Shown one piece after another: positions 7,741 through 14,945 of a stretch of DNA of 64,000 bases (the first letter of the stretch is position 1; every line of letters starts with the position of its first letter). Location of the stretch: contig NZ_CP072983.1 in the NCBI RefSeq assembly GCF_024397795.1, forward strand, positions 1,488,001-1,552,000. Reading direction: 5' to 3'. This DNA is from Lactobacillus intestinalis. GTDB lineage: Bacteria; Bacillota; Bacilli; Lactobacillales; Lactobacillaceae. Made by a program: the position numbers and the translations under genes. The notes under the pieces are model-generated. The model was not told where the DNA came from, did no database searches, and saw only the letters and a program-made list of their open reading frames with translations.

Positions 7741-8301
7741 TTATAAAACTCTCTTAGCTGCTGATGGGTAGAAGTAGCCTGATAAAGCTTGCTTACGAAC
7801 ACCTTGTGAAGGAGTTGCAGCGTGAACATATTGACCGTTACCTACGTAAATACCTACGTGGTATGGAGCACTTGCAGAACCCCAGAATAACAAGTCACCC
7901 TTCTTCAAGTGACTCAATGAAACACGTTTACCAACATTTACTTGTGAGTAAGTAGTTCTTGGCAAAGTCTTCTTACCAGCATTTCTGTAAACGTATTGTA
8001 CTAAACCTGAGCAGTCAAATGCGTAAGGACCAGTAGCACCATAGACGTAGCTCTTACCAACTTGCTTTTTAGCAAGCTTAACAATTGCGTTTAACTTCTT
8101 AGTCTTTGCTGAAGTAGTCTTAGCTTTCTTAACTGGTGCAGCAATTTCAGGTGTAACTGCGTTAGTAGTATTCTTGTCAACTTGACTTGAGTCAACAGTG
8201 TCAGCTTGTGCTGTTTGAACTGGAACATTAACTACTGAAATTCCAGTAAAGAACACTGATAAAACTGCTGTAAACTTAACTAAACTTGACTTAAAATTCA
8301 A
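7741..8301 (-). CDS. Secreted NlpC/P60 peptidoglycan hydrolase, short form (paralogue 3)
   Basis: Short version (186 residues) of the tandem hydrolases: signal peptide to about residue 33 (QTAQA), a brief linker, and the NlpC/P60 domain from about 70 with a full triad Cys97, His148 and His160. It lacks the SH3-like domain of the two neighbours, so wall targeting must differ or rely on diffusion. The start is preceded by AGGGAGAGAATTA. A WalR-like box with one mismatch lies 10 bases upstream of the -10 TATGAT, about 110 bases before the start, implying a roughly 100-base leader. The leader is AT-rich with no clear riboswitch. Confidence 0.92.
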   Translation of the reverse strand: MNFKSSLVKFTAVLSVFFTGISVVNVPVQTAQADTVDSSQVDKNTTNAVTPEIAAPVKKAKTTSAKTKKLNAIVKLAKKQVGKSYVYGATGPYAFDCSGLVQYVYRNAGKKTLPRTTYSQVNVGKRVSLSHLKKGDLLFWGSASAPYHVGIYVGNGQYVHAATPSQGVRKQALSGYFYPSAAKRVL

Positions 8302-8408
8302 AATTAATTCTCTCCCTATAACATTTACTAATTTTTTTAAAATTTAATTTACTTTTTTTAAAGGATCGCCGATTTTTTAGTAATTTCTTAAATCAGCTGA
8401 CGGTTTAT

Positions 8409-8441
8409 ATCATACCTAGCTAATGTTACATGAATGTTTCA
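8409..8441 (-). promoter_or_regulatory. WalR-like box plus -10 box for NlpC/P60 paralogue 3
   Basis: Minus strand TGAAAC-ATTCA-TGTAAC (8425-8441; one mismatch to TGTWAH in the first half) is followed after 10 bases by TATGAT (8409-8414). It has the same spacing as in front of paralogue 2. Confidence 0.55.
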
Positions 8442-8505
8442 AAAAAACTACCATCCCGTTAAGAAACATGTAAAGGAAGAACTAAATCTGTAAAAAAAGG
8501 AATCA

Positions 8506-9057
8506 TTAATTTTGCTTAAGCTTTGTTACTATCGTGTTTAAATCGCTTTCAGTTTCATTCCATTTATCATTTAACAAAATGTGCGCTGTTTGCTTCAAAT
8601 CTTCTGGCAATCGATTTAATTCACTCCCAGACAGACGTTTTTTGACCATTTCCTTACTATCCCCACGGTTAATTAAACGCTCACGCAACTCATCCATGGT
8701 GGAAGTTGTCACATAAAGAAAATAAACTTGCTCAGGATCAAGTTTGGACAAATATGACTTCACTCCTTGAATATCAACTATTAAAGAAACGATGTCATGC
8801 TTTTTCCACATGGCTTCCAAGGCCTCTTTACTTGAGCCATATTGGTAGTTGCCATATTTTATATGTTCAAAGAAGTGCAACTTATTGAAGCTTTCATTTG
8901 TTTCAAAAAAGTAGCTTTCTTTGTCGACTTCACCCTCTCGTTTAGGACGCGTAGTATGAGTAATCACCCGAGGGATGCCATATTCACGCTCTAAATAATT
9001 TGAAATCGTTGTCTTTCCTGCCCCACTTGGTCCGGCGATCAAAATAATTTTCTTCAT
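8506..9057 (-). CDS. Guanylate-kinase-like nucleoside monophosphate kinase
   Basis: Guanylate kinase family protein, 183 residues, with P-loop GPSGAGKTT (about residues 9-17), the GMP-binding region THTTRPKREGE followed by ESYFFET, and YGSS plus DIQGVKSYL in the places used for GMP contacts and the lid. Canonical Gmk has THTTRxPRxGE and longer C-terminal helices and is about 205 residues, so this is probably a paralogue; a housekeeping gmk is expected elsewhere. Its substrate may be GMP or may differ. It is divergent from the DUF2187-like gene at 9148 and monocistronic, with no clear terminator seen. Confidence 0.75.
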   Translation of the reverse strand: MKKIILIAGPSGAGKTTISNYLEREYGIPRVITHTTRPKREGEVDKESYFFETNESFNKLHFFEHIKYGNYQYGSSKEALEAMWKKHDIVSLIVDIQGVKSYLSKLDPEQVYFLYVTTSTMDELRERLINRGDSKEMVKKRLSGSELNRLPEDLKQTAHILLNDKWNETESDLNTIVTKLKQN

Positions 9058-9147
9058 TTTTGAGTATACTTCCCTTGAAAACTTATAATTAATGTAATAA
9101 CATTCTACTATTGTATAAAAGAAAAGTGGAAGGAGAAAAATTTCACT

Positions 9148-9450
9148 ATGAAAAAAGCAGATGTAAAAGTTGGCGCAATTGTTGGCGGCAAGTCAGAAGA
9201 AGAACTTAAGAAGCCATTTTTAGGTAAAGTAGAAAAAATCTACGAAAATTCCGCTCTTTTAGCTATTACTTCATATGACCCAGTTGACGAAACTGCCATC
9301 AGCGACTTAAATAATAAGATTGTTGTTAACTTCAAAAACTTAAAGAGTGCTCGCAGCTTGAAGAACTCTAAGACTGCCGCAACTAACGAAGTTAAGATCG
9401 AAAAGATGAAGAAAGTTGCTAAAAAAGACGACGATAAGAAAGAAAAGTAA
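9148..9450 (+). CDS. Small DUF2187-like protein with lysine-rich tail
   Basis: 100-residue cytoplasmic protein. The first 70 residues form a small beta-rich domain (FLGKVEKIYENSALLAITSYDP, then NNKIVVNFKNL), which resembles DUF2187/KOW-like proteins of Firmicutes as I recall them. The last 30 residues are mostly Lys, Asp and Glu, so the tail is disordered and charged, compatible with nucleic-acid or ribosome contact; that role is inference. AGGAG precedes the ATG. It is followed by a strong terminator, so it is monocistronic. Confidence 0.75.
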   Translation: MKKADVKVGAIVGGKSEEELKKPFLGKVEKIYENSALLAITSYDPVDETAISDLNNKIVVNFKNLKSARSLKNSKTAATNEVKIEKMKKVAKKDDDKKEK

Positions 9451-9460
9451 TTTTCGAATT

Positions 9461-9493
9461 AGACTAAGAATTTATATCTTAGTCTTTTTTTTT
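9461..9493 (+). terminator. Rho-independent terminator
   Basis: AGACTAAGA-ATTTATA-TCTTAGTCT followed by T8, after the DUF2187-like gene. Confidence 0.9.
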
Positions 9494-9548
9494 CGTCTTT
9501 TTTTTCCTAAAATAAGGCGAGTAGTTTTGAAAGAGGATAACTTTAACA

Positions 9549-11075
9549 ATGAAAGAAAAAACAAGAACTGCCTTATTTTGGTTCATACTTATTCAGCCAT
9601 TTTTAGACCTTTATTGGCTCTATAATGGTAAGCTAGCCACGATTTTGCCATTCACACTACCGACAATCATTAGAATTTTAGCAGTGGGAATCTTAATCGG
9701 GATGTTTTTCAGTAAAAAAGACTCCTGGCAAAAGCTTAATAAGCAGAAATGGTTGATTGCCTATCTAATTTTGCTAGTTGTGTATTCAATCTTTCACTTA
9801 TTACATGTGCGCCACTTTAATAGCGTCAATCCGAATGATTACAACTATTCCACCATCAGTGAAATTTTTTATTTAATTAGAATGTTTCTTCCACTCAGCG
9901 TAATTTACTTTACCCGTGAGTTGGAATTTACTCAAGAAGATTTTAAAAAAGTGATTATGGGATTGTCGGGATTATTTTCCTTTACAATCGTCATCAGTAA
10001 TTTATTTTTAATTTCGCTAAGATCTTATGGCGACGGTTTTATTTCAGCAAATGTTTTTGAGTGGTTTTTTAATCAAAATATTGGCTATTCTCATATTGCT
10101 TCTAAAGGATTTTTCAATTTTGCCAATATGGTTAGCGCGATTTTGTTTATGTTGCTTCCGCTAATGCTTTACTTTATGTTTAAGGAATTCAACTGGAAAA
10201 TCGTTACTTTAAACGCAGTTCAAGCCTTAGCCATGCTAGAAATTGGGACTAAAGTGGCGGCGATTGGTTTAATCGCGGGAATCATCATCACCCTTTTGAT
10301 TTACTTTATTCATCGCTTTTTGATAAAAAATGTACATAAAAATACACAGGCTGTTCTGGCAGCTTTAATCATTGAAATTGCATCCCTGGCAATTCTTCCT
10401 TTCAGCCCTGCAATTCAGCGTTACAACTATGAAATTTACTTAGCTCATCAATCTGACCATGAATTAAAAGATGAAACTAAAGAACTTGAAACTGGTCTAA
10501 AGAAGTATCCTCAAGGTAAAAAGCGTCAGGAATTCTTACGGACATTTATTAAAGAAAATTACCATTCATACGCACTAAACGAAAAATTCGTTACGAAGAG
10601 TTATTCATATCAATATGATCCCGAATTCTGGCTATCTATTATGAAACAACCCGGTGAAACGCGAATGCAGAATCGCTATCTTGAACGCGCTATGCTCGAT
10701 AAAGTGGTCGCTACTAACAACAATAAGCTTGATAAGTTCATGGGTATTTCTTACACGCGTGAAACTAATATCTTCAATTTAGAGCGTGATTTCACTTCAC
10801 AAATTTATTCCTTAGGATGGTTTGGCATGATTTTGTTTATTGGCCCTTATGTTGCTATCTTGGCCTATGGAATCTTGAAGTGGATCTTAAACAAAAACAA
10901 ACGCACTTATCTAATTACATCTATCTTAACTGCGATGGTTTTCATGTTAGCAGCTGCTTTTTCTTCAGGAAACGTAATGGACTTTTTAACGGCAAGTTTC
11001 ATCTTGGCATTTGTTAGTGGATTTTTGTTGAAAGAATTTGCTGGTGAGTCAAGAACACAAAGATTATTCAAATAA
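9549..11075 (+). CDS. Wzy/O-antigen-ligase-like polytopic membrane protein
   Basis: 508-residue integral membrane protein with about 11-12 hydrophobic segments and one large extracytoplasmic loop between about residues 295 and 405. That topology is shared by Wzy polymerases and WaaL-type ligases. It may join or polymerise a lipid-linked glycan (surface polysaccharide or glycosylated wall polymer). The family assignment rests on topology and general appearance (GTKVAAIGLIAGI, then the long soluble loop); no catalytic residue can be named confidently. No glycosyltransferases lie nearby, which is unusual for a Wzy protein and leaves its substrate open. Confidence 0.65.
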   Translation: MKEKTRTALFWFILIQPFLDLYWLYNGKLATILPFTLPTIIRILAVGILIGMFFSKKDSWQKLNKQKWLIAYLILLVVYSIFHLLHVRHFNSVNPNDYNYSTISEIFYLIRMFLPLSVIYFTRELEFTQEDFKKVIMGLSGLFSFTIVISNLFLISLRSYGDGFISANVFEWFFNQNIGYSHIASKGFFNFANMVSAILFMLLPLMLYFMFKEFNWKIVTLNAVQALAMLEIGTKVAAIGLIAGIIITLLIYFIHRFLIKNVHKNTQAVLAALIIEIASLAILPFSPAIQRYNYEIYLAHQSDHELKDETKELETGLKKYPQGKKRQEFLRTFIKENYHSYALNEKFVTKSYSYQYDPEFWLSIMKQPGETRMQNRYLERAMLDKVVATNNNKLDKFMGISYTRETNIFNLERDFTSQIYSLGWFGMILFIGPYVAILAYGILKWILNKNKRTYLITSILTAMVFMLAAAFSSGNVMDFLTASFILAFVSGFLLKEFAGESRTQRLFK

Positions 11076-11103
11076 AAAAGACGATCCGAAGATCGTCTTT
11101 TTT
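11074..11103. terminator. Bidirectional terminator
   Basis: AAAAAGACGATC-CGAA-GATCGTCTTTTTT between two convergent genes. Confidence 0.95.
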
Positions 11104-11109
11104 ATATTT

Positions 11110-11736
11110 TTAACTACGTTTTTGTTTAACAAAAGTTGAATCAGGAATTCGAATCAAGTAATACTGCGTCGCAATTCTTCCTGCATGCATTCCAATTCCA
11201 TTTTGCCAGTTCTTCTCGTAGCGTGCTGTGTAGATTGCCACATATGCTCTTTGATACTTTTCATCCATTTGTTTCAATTTCTTCAATTCGTATGGAATCT
11301 TTTCTGCATTAACGCTCATCGGATTATTGCCATAAGATACGGTCGCATAATCGCTGGAGACAGTAATTTTACTACCAGCGCGGTAATAAGTATAAGTTTG
11401 AGAACCGTTCTTTTTCTTAGAAGAATTGATGGTCACATAACTTGAATTCCCTGAGCCAGTGTTCATAATCAAAGGTTCATATTTCACACTGGAAGTAATG
11501 CGGCTTGTATCATCGAGGTTAGGGTTATCCAGCGCTGTCTGATTAAACAGCCATAGGGCAGCCACAATAAAAATTACAATTTCAACCACGTCTAAAATAA
11601 AGTTCGGCCAATTAAAGCGTTGGTGTTTCTTAATAATCATTTCGATTCGTCTACGGCGAATATTTTGAATGATAAACACTAAATAAAGGATAACAATGAC
11701 CCATAATAAAATCCCGAGCAAGTTCCAACTAATCAT
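11110..11736 (-). CDS. Conserved two-TM membrane protein of lactobacilli, function unknown
   Basis: 208 residues. Two hydrophobic segments (about 5-25 and 46-65) are separated by an Arg/Lys-rich cytoplasmic loop, followed by a Ser/Thr/Tyr-rich extracytoplasmic domain of about 140 residues. I believe it belongs to the lactobacillus-specific group named after LVIS_2131, but this is recall, not a search. No enzyme motif is visible. A GGGG-type ribosome site precedes the ATG. It is divergent from nrdI, with the nrdI promoter in the roughly 115-base gap, so shared regulation is possible. Confidence 0.65.
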   Translation of the reverse strand: MISWNLLGILLWVIVILYLVFIIQNIRRRRIEMIIKKHQRFNWPNFILDVVEIVIFIVAALWLFNQTALDNPNLDDTSRITSSVKYEPLIMNTGSGNSSYVTINSSKKKNGSQTYTYYRAGSKITVSSDYATVSYGNNPMSVNAEKIPYELKKLKQMDEKYQRAYVAIYTARYEKNWQNGIGMHAGRIATQYYLIRIPDSTFVKQKRS

Positions 11737-11791
11737 ATTGACTGCCCCTTTCTATGGTTTTAATTATATGGTTTTTTTCCTAACTAAACAA

Positions 11792-11820
11792 TTGAAACAT
11801 GACCAATGAAGTGGGAGAAT
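11792..11820 (+). promoter_or_regulatory. Promoter of nrdI-nrdF
   Basis: TTGAAA (11792-11797), a 17-base spacer, then GAGAAT (11815-11820), 32 bases before the nrdI ATG. I see no palindromic NrdR-type box pair. Confidence 0.5.
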
Positions 11821-11852
11821 GAACTTGTGATAGTTTATATTTAGGAAAAATT

Positions 11853-12296
11853 ATGGTAGCAATAGCATTTTATTCAATTACTGGGCAAACTAAGAAATTT
11901 GTTGTCAAGACAGGCTTAGAGGCCCATGAAATCGACGATGCGTGGCCACAATATGATATGGGAGAAGACTACATTCTTATTACACCTTCCTATCAGGATT
12001 TTATGATGGATTCGCTTGTTGATTTTTTAAATTATAAAGATAATAAAAAACACCTAGTTGGAATTATTGGTTGTGGCAACCGAAACTTTAACGATTTATT
12101 TGCGCAAACCGCCAAAAAACTATCGGTTACTCTTAAAGTTCCAATACTTTATTTAATGGAATTTAGTGGGACAGATAAGGACGTTAAAAATGTTCGCAAA
12201 ATTGTTAGAGGACTTGCAAAGGGTCAAAGTACGAAAGAGGTACAAAAGCCCAAAGAAATGCGTGGAAATATTAGCTTTTTAAGTGACTACAGGTAA
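11853..12296 (+). CDS. nrdI: NrdI flavodoxin, R2 activase
   Basis: FMN protein that supplies superoxide to the class Ib ribonucleotide reductase small subunit NrdF so that its radical forms. In metal-free class Ie enzymes it is needed to modify the radical tyrosine. The 147-residue protein has the flavodoxin phosphate loop YSITGQTKKF (about 7-16) and the NrdI signature GCGNRNFNDLFAQTA, followed by VPILYLMEFSGT. All look normal. The C-terminal 25 residues (after GLAKGQ) extend beyond most NrdI proteins. It is followed 2 bases later by nrdF, so the two are co-transcribed. No nrdE or nrdH accompanies them. Confidence 0.9.
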   Translation: MVAIAFYSITGQTKKFVVKTGLEAHEIDDAWPQYDMGEDYILITPSYQDFMMDSLVDFLNYKDNKKHLVGIIGCGNRNFNDLFAQTAKKLSVTLKVPILYLMEFSGTDKDVKNVRKIVRGLAKGQSTKEVQKPKEMRGNISFLSDYR

Positions 12297-12298
12297 TA

Positions 12299-13231
12299 AT
12301 GACTAAGAAATATAGAACAATCAATTGGAATAAAATTGAAAATCGAGTAGATTTCTCAGCTTGGTCTCGTTTAAATGATTTTATTTGGGAGCCAGCTCGA
12401 GTTCCAGTCCATAAAGATAAAGATGAATTTAATAATTTAGAGCCCGTTATTCAAGATACCTTCTTGAAATCTTTTAGCTCTTTGGCATTCCTCTCCAGTT
12501 TACAAGTTAAAATTGGAGACGATATTGTCAAAAAAGATTCCGCAACTCAACTTGAATACTCTGTTTTTAATGCTTTGGCTTACTTGGAGTCAATTGCTAA
12601 TCGAGGCTATAACTATGTAATCCAAACTTTAGCAGATCCAACACAAATTGACAGCATGATTGAGTGGGCTGAAAATTCTGACATTTTGCAGGATATTGCC
12701 ACTTTAATTGGGGATGTCTATTTAAAGGGGAGTGTTTTGCAAAAGAAGATTGCCTTATCATTCGTAGAAATGGCAGTCTATCATGCAGATTATTACACCC
12801 CTCTTTACATTTTTGGAGAAGGTAAATTAGTACGCTCGGCCGAAATTATCAAATTAGCTATTCGGAGTACTTCCTTTAATGCAATGTACCCTGGCGTTAA
12901 ATTTAGAGCTTCATTTGATAATTTATCTAAAGAAAAGCAAGATGATTTGAAGGTTTGGATTGATACTTTTATAGCTAATTTAGCTGGCTTAGTCGAAAAG
13001 CACATCGACGAGCTCTACACGAATTGCGGATGGAATAATGAGGTAAAGCATTATTTCCGCTATACCATTAACAAAAATTACATGAACTTAGGATTTCCTA
13101 CTCCTTACCCTGATGATGCCAATACCATCAACCCTACCATTCAACAAGGAGTAATTAAGAGTGCTGATTTTGAAGATTTCTTCTATTATCAAAACAGCAA
13201 TCGTCTTACTGAGTTTCATGAAGAACACTAG
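12299..13231 (+). CDS. nrdF: Divergent NrdF-like R2 protein lacking four of six metal ligands
   Basis: Homologue of the class Ib ribonucleotide reductase small subunit, 310 residues. By hand alignment to enterobacterial NrdF, the regions around the active site match without gaps and with an offset of one residue. The ligands Asp67, Glu98, His101, Glu158, Glu192 and His195 correspond to Ser66, Glu97, Ala100, Glu157, Thr191 and Asn194 here, so four are lost. The radical Tyr105 is kept as Tyr104 and Trp31 as Trp30. At the C-terminus the radical-relay Tyr is missing and the acidic-aromatic NrdE-binding tail is replaced by LTEFHEEH. The fold motifs INWNKI, PLYIFGEGKL and NKNYMNLGF remain. A normal di-iron or di-manganese site seems impossible. 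It may be a new metal-free R2 subclass or a repurposed subunit. Confidence 0.85.
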   Translation: MTKKYRTINWNKIENRVDFSAWSRLNDFIWEPARVPVHKDKDEFNNLEPVIQDTFLKSFSSLAFLSSLQVKIGDDIVKKDSATQLEYSVFNALAYLESIANRGYNYVIQTLADPTQIDSMIEWAENSDILQDIATLIGDVYLKGSVLQKKIALSFVEMAVYHADYYTPLYIFGEGKLVRSAEIIKLAIRSTSFNAMYPGVKFRASFDNLSKEKQDDLKVWIDTFIANLAGLVEKHIDELYTNCGWNNEVKHYFRYTINKNYMNLGFPTPYPDDANTINPTIQQGVIKSADFEDFFYYQNSNRLTEFHEEH

Positions 13232-13233
13232 AA

Positions 13234-13257
13234 AGAAGCCCGATGGGCTTCTTTTTT
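13234..13257 (+). terminator. Terminator of nrdI-nrdF
   Basis: GAAGCCC-GAT-GGGCTTC followed by T6. Confidence 0.92.
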
Positions 13258-13335
13258 GTTTAGAGTTAAGGTCAAATTTTAGATATTTTTGGCAAAAGTA
13301 TAGTGATTAATCTAAATACAAAAAATATTATATAG

Positions 13336-13364
13336 AAAAAAGCAATTCTTAGAATTGCTTTTTA
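13336..13364. terminator. Bidirectional terminator
   Basis: AAAAGCAATTCT/TAGAATTGCTTTT is a long uninterrupted palindrome with T runs on both strands, just after the stop of the minus-strand gene at 13367. Confidence 0.85.
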
Positions 13365-13366
13365 CT

Positions 13367-13876
13367 TTATTCACTTTTCTTAGTTGTTGTTTTTTTGGCT
13401 GTTGTTTTTTCAGGTTTCTTATATTCACGAATCACTTGCAACTTATCCATAATTGCATCAACCATCATATTACTGATCGCTTCTGGATCAGCTTCAATTT
13501 GCTTTTCAGTCGCAATTTGATCAATTCGAAAATGAGAAACATTTATATATTCTGAACGAGTTTCAAAATAAACATTCAAGGCATAATCCACACCTTCGTC
13601 AAAAAAGTTGGAGATCTTTTTATAGTTACTATAAGGCAAGTTGATGATATTCGTTTCCAGGGCAAAAGTCACCGGTCTTCGCCCAGTTAAAGCAAGCTGA
13701 GTTTGAACTAAGGAATCATGCTTAAAGGCAGCCACTACCTCTTTAACCATCTTGTCAGTATAAACCTTCAGCTTCTTCTTTGACTTGCTTACATCTGCAT
13801 ATTTTATAGTTTCAAGATCTTGAATGTATTCTTGATTTTCAATCTTATCAATTAAGTCTTTTAAATTAATTTCCAA
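13367..13876 (-). CDS. Conserved hypothetical cytoplasmic protein
   Basis: 169 residues, no signal peptide or membrane segment. I do not recognise it. The N-terminal 60 residues are helical and charged (IDKIENQEYIQDLETIKYAD), the middle mixes beta-like segments (RPVTFALETNIINLP), and the last 17 residues are a Lys/Thr tail. The regular composition, good codon use and a dedicated terminator argue that it is a real gene. It faces the C39-like protease gene divergently across about 120 bases of AT-rich DNA. Confidence 0.6.
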   Translation of the reverse strand: MEINLKDLIDKIENQEYIQDLETIKYADVSKSKKKLKVYTDKMVKEVVAAFKHDSLVQTQLALTGRRPVTFALETNIINLPYSNYKKISNFFDEGVDYALNVYFETRSEYINVSHFRIDQIATEKQIEADPEAISNMMVDAIMDKLQVIREYKKPEKTTAKKTTTKKSE

Positions 13877-13994
13877 AACGTATTGTCCTTTGATCTAAAT
13901 TTGAGTTTTTCTAAGTATTACCTTACTCAACTTTTAAACTAAATACAACTATAAGTCGTTTCAAAAATACATAAAATGTGCTTAAATACTAGCC

Positions 13995-14723
13995 ATGGAA
14001 ACAAAAACAAGATCTCAAATGAGAAAATCACACAATAAAAATTGGGTTAATATTCTCTGTATCATTCTGGCAATCGGATTACTAGGTGTTTTTCTCAATT
14101 TTAACAAAATCAAGAAAAATTGGGACTGGCTCACGATGAAGCCAAGGCAAGAATTGAATGTCCCCTTGGAAAAACAACTTCCTGACTTACCTAATGGGTG
14201 TGAAGTGACATCCCTCTCAATGCTTTTAAACTATTATCACATCAACGTTTCAAAGGATAAACTTGCGCAAAATATCAAGCATGTTTCATCCTTCACAGAT
14301 GATGGACAGTATCGGGGTAATCCTCATGAAGGCTTCGTTGGCTATATGAGCATCGCAAATGCCGGCTGGTGCGTTTATAACGAACCGCTCTATAATGTTG
14401 CGCGTAAATACACTGACCGCATCCAAAACGCAACCGGCTCCAGTTTTACCCATCTTCTCAGCCTTGTTTCAAGCGGACATCCCGTGATGATTATTACTAC
14501 CTTACATTTTAATAAGGTCAATGACATGCAAACTTGGAAAACGAAGCAAGGAAATGTCCATGTAACGCCCTCTTCGCATGCATGTGTAATTACAGGTTAC
14601 GATAAAAAGAAGCGCCTAGTTTACGTAAATGACCCGTATGGGGTTAAAAATAAAGCTGTCTCATGGAATAATATCGAAGCCAGTTATAACCAGCAAGGAC
14701 GTCAAGCCTTGTACATCAACTAA
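13995..14723 (+). CDS. Membrane-anchored C39-like cysteine protease
   Basis: 242 residues with a single N-terminal membrane segment (about 18-36), then an extracytoplasmic peptidase C39-like domain. Catalytic Cys lies in LPNGCEVTSLSMLLNYY (about residue 68), His in SSHACVITGYD and the Asp/Asn in YVNDPYG, in the order expected for papain-fold C39_2 proteins. It is not linked to an ABC transporter and lacks the bacteriocin-processing context, so the substrate is probably a wall or surface protein; that is inference. No ATG-proximal strong ribosome site is apparent. It ends at a terminator shared with the opposite strand. Confidence 0.8.
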   Translation: METKTRSQMRKSHNKNWVNILCIILAIGLLGVFLNFNKIKKNWDWLTMKPRQELNVPLEKQLPDLPNGCEVTSLSMLLNYYHINVSKDKLAQNIKHVSSFTDDGQYRGNPHEGFVGYMSIANAGWCVYNEPLYNVARKYTDRIQNATGSSFTHLLSLVSSGHPVMIITTLHFNKVNDMQTWKTKQGNVHVTPSSHACVITGYDKKKRLVYVNDPYGVKNKAVSWNNIEASYNQQGRQALYIN

Positions 14724-14909
14724 AAAAAGACCAAGAACCATAAAGTTCCTGGTCTTTTAACTCAAGGCACATTTTCAAAAGAAAATATGTGGACACTTCC
14801 TGTTCACATCAGGGTTGTCCAACATCAGCACTTCCCGTGCCTGCTATTTAAAGTAGATGTCCTCTATCTCAAAAATATCCGCATCTCGCGTTGTTTTTCT
14901 CGACTCGTC
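14722..14909 (-). ncRNA. Putative structured small RNA of about 187 nt, family unknown
   Basis: A gene-free interval that carries its own signals on the minus strand: promoter TTTACA-18-TATAAT, overlapping the 3' end of the exporter gene, and a strong terminator at 14725-14758. Between them several stems fold: CGC/GCG around GAGAT, GACATC/GATGTT enclosing a GCAC-GGGAA-GTGC hairpin, GGACA...CCTG/CAGG...TGTCC, and CACATATTTTC/GAAAATGTG. The short sequence GGAAGTG occurs in two of the hairpins. Length and layout would fit a 6S-like or other regulatory RNA, but I cannot match it to a family. Confidence 0.55.
14725..14758. terminator. Strong bidirectional terminator
   Basis: AAAAGACCAAGAAC/GTTCCTGGTCTTTT stem with one mismatch. 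T7 on the minus strand ends the putative small RNA; the plus-strand side ends the C39-like gene. Confidence 0.88.
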
Positions 14910-14915
14910 ATTAGT

Positions 14916-14945
14916 ATTATAGCTTAATTTTGCGCTTCTTGTAAA
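14916..14945 (-). promoter_or_regulatory. Promoter of the putative small RNA
   Basis: Minus strand TTTACA (14940-14945), 18-base spacer, perfect TATAAT (14916-14921). It overlaps the last codons of the threonine/serine exporter gene. Confidence 0.65.

Noticed and set aside
13995..14723. Bacteriocin-processing ABC peptidase
   Set aside because: The C39-like domain is not fused to or next to an ABC transporter, and no double-glycine leader peptide gene is nearby.
14760..14909. SRP RNA, tmRNA or RNase P RNA in the 14.8-kb gap
   Set aside because: The conserved SRP tetraloop region (GGTCAGG...GGAAGGAAGCAG), tmRNA ends and RNase P cores are absent, and the length does not fit tmRNA or RNase P.
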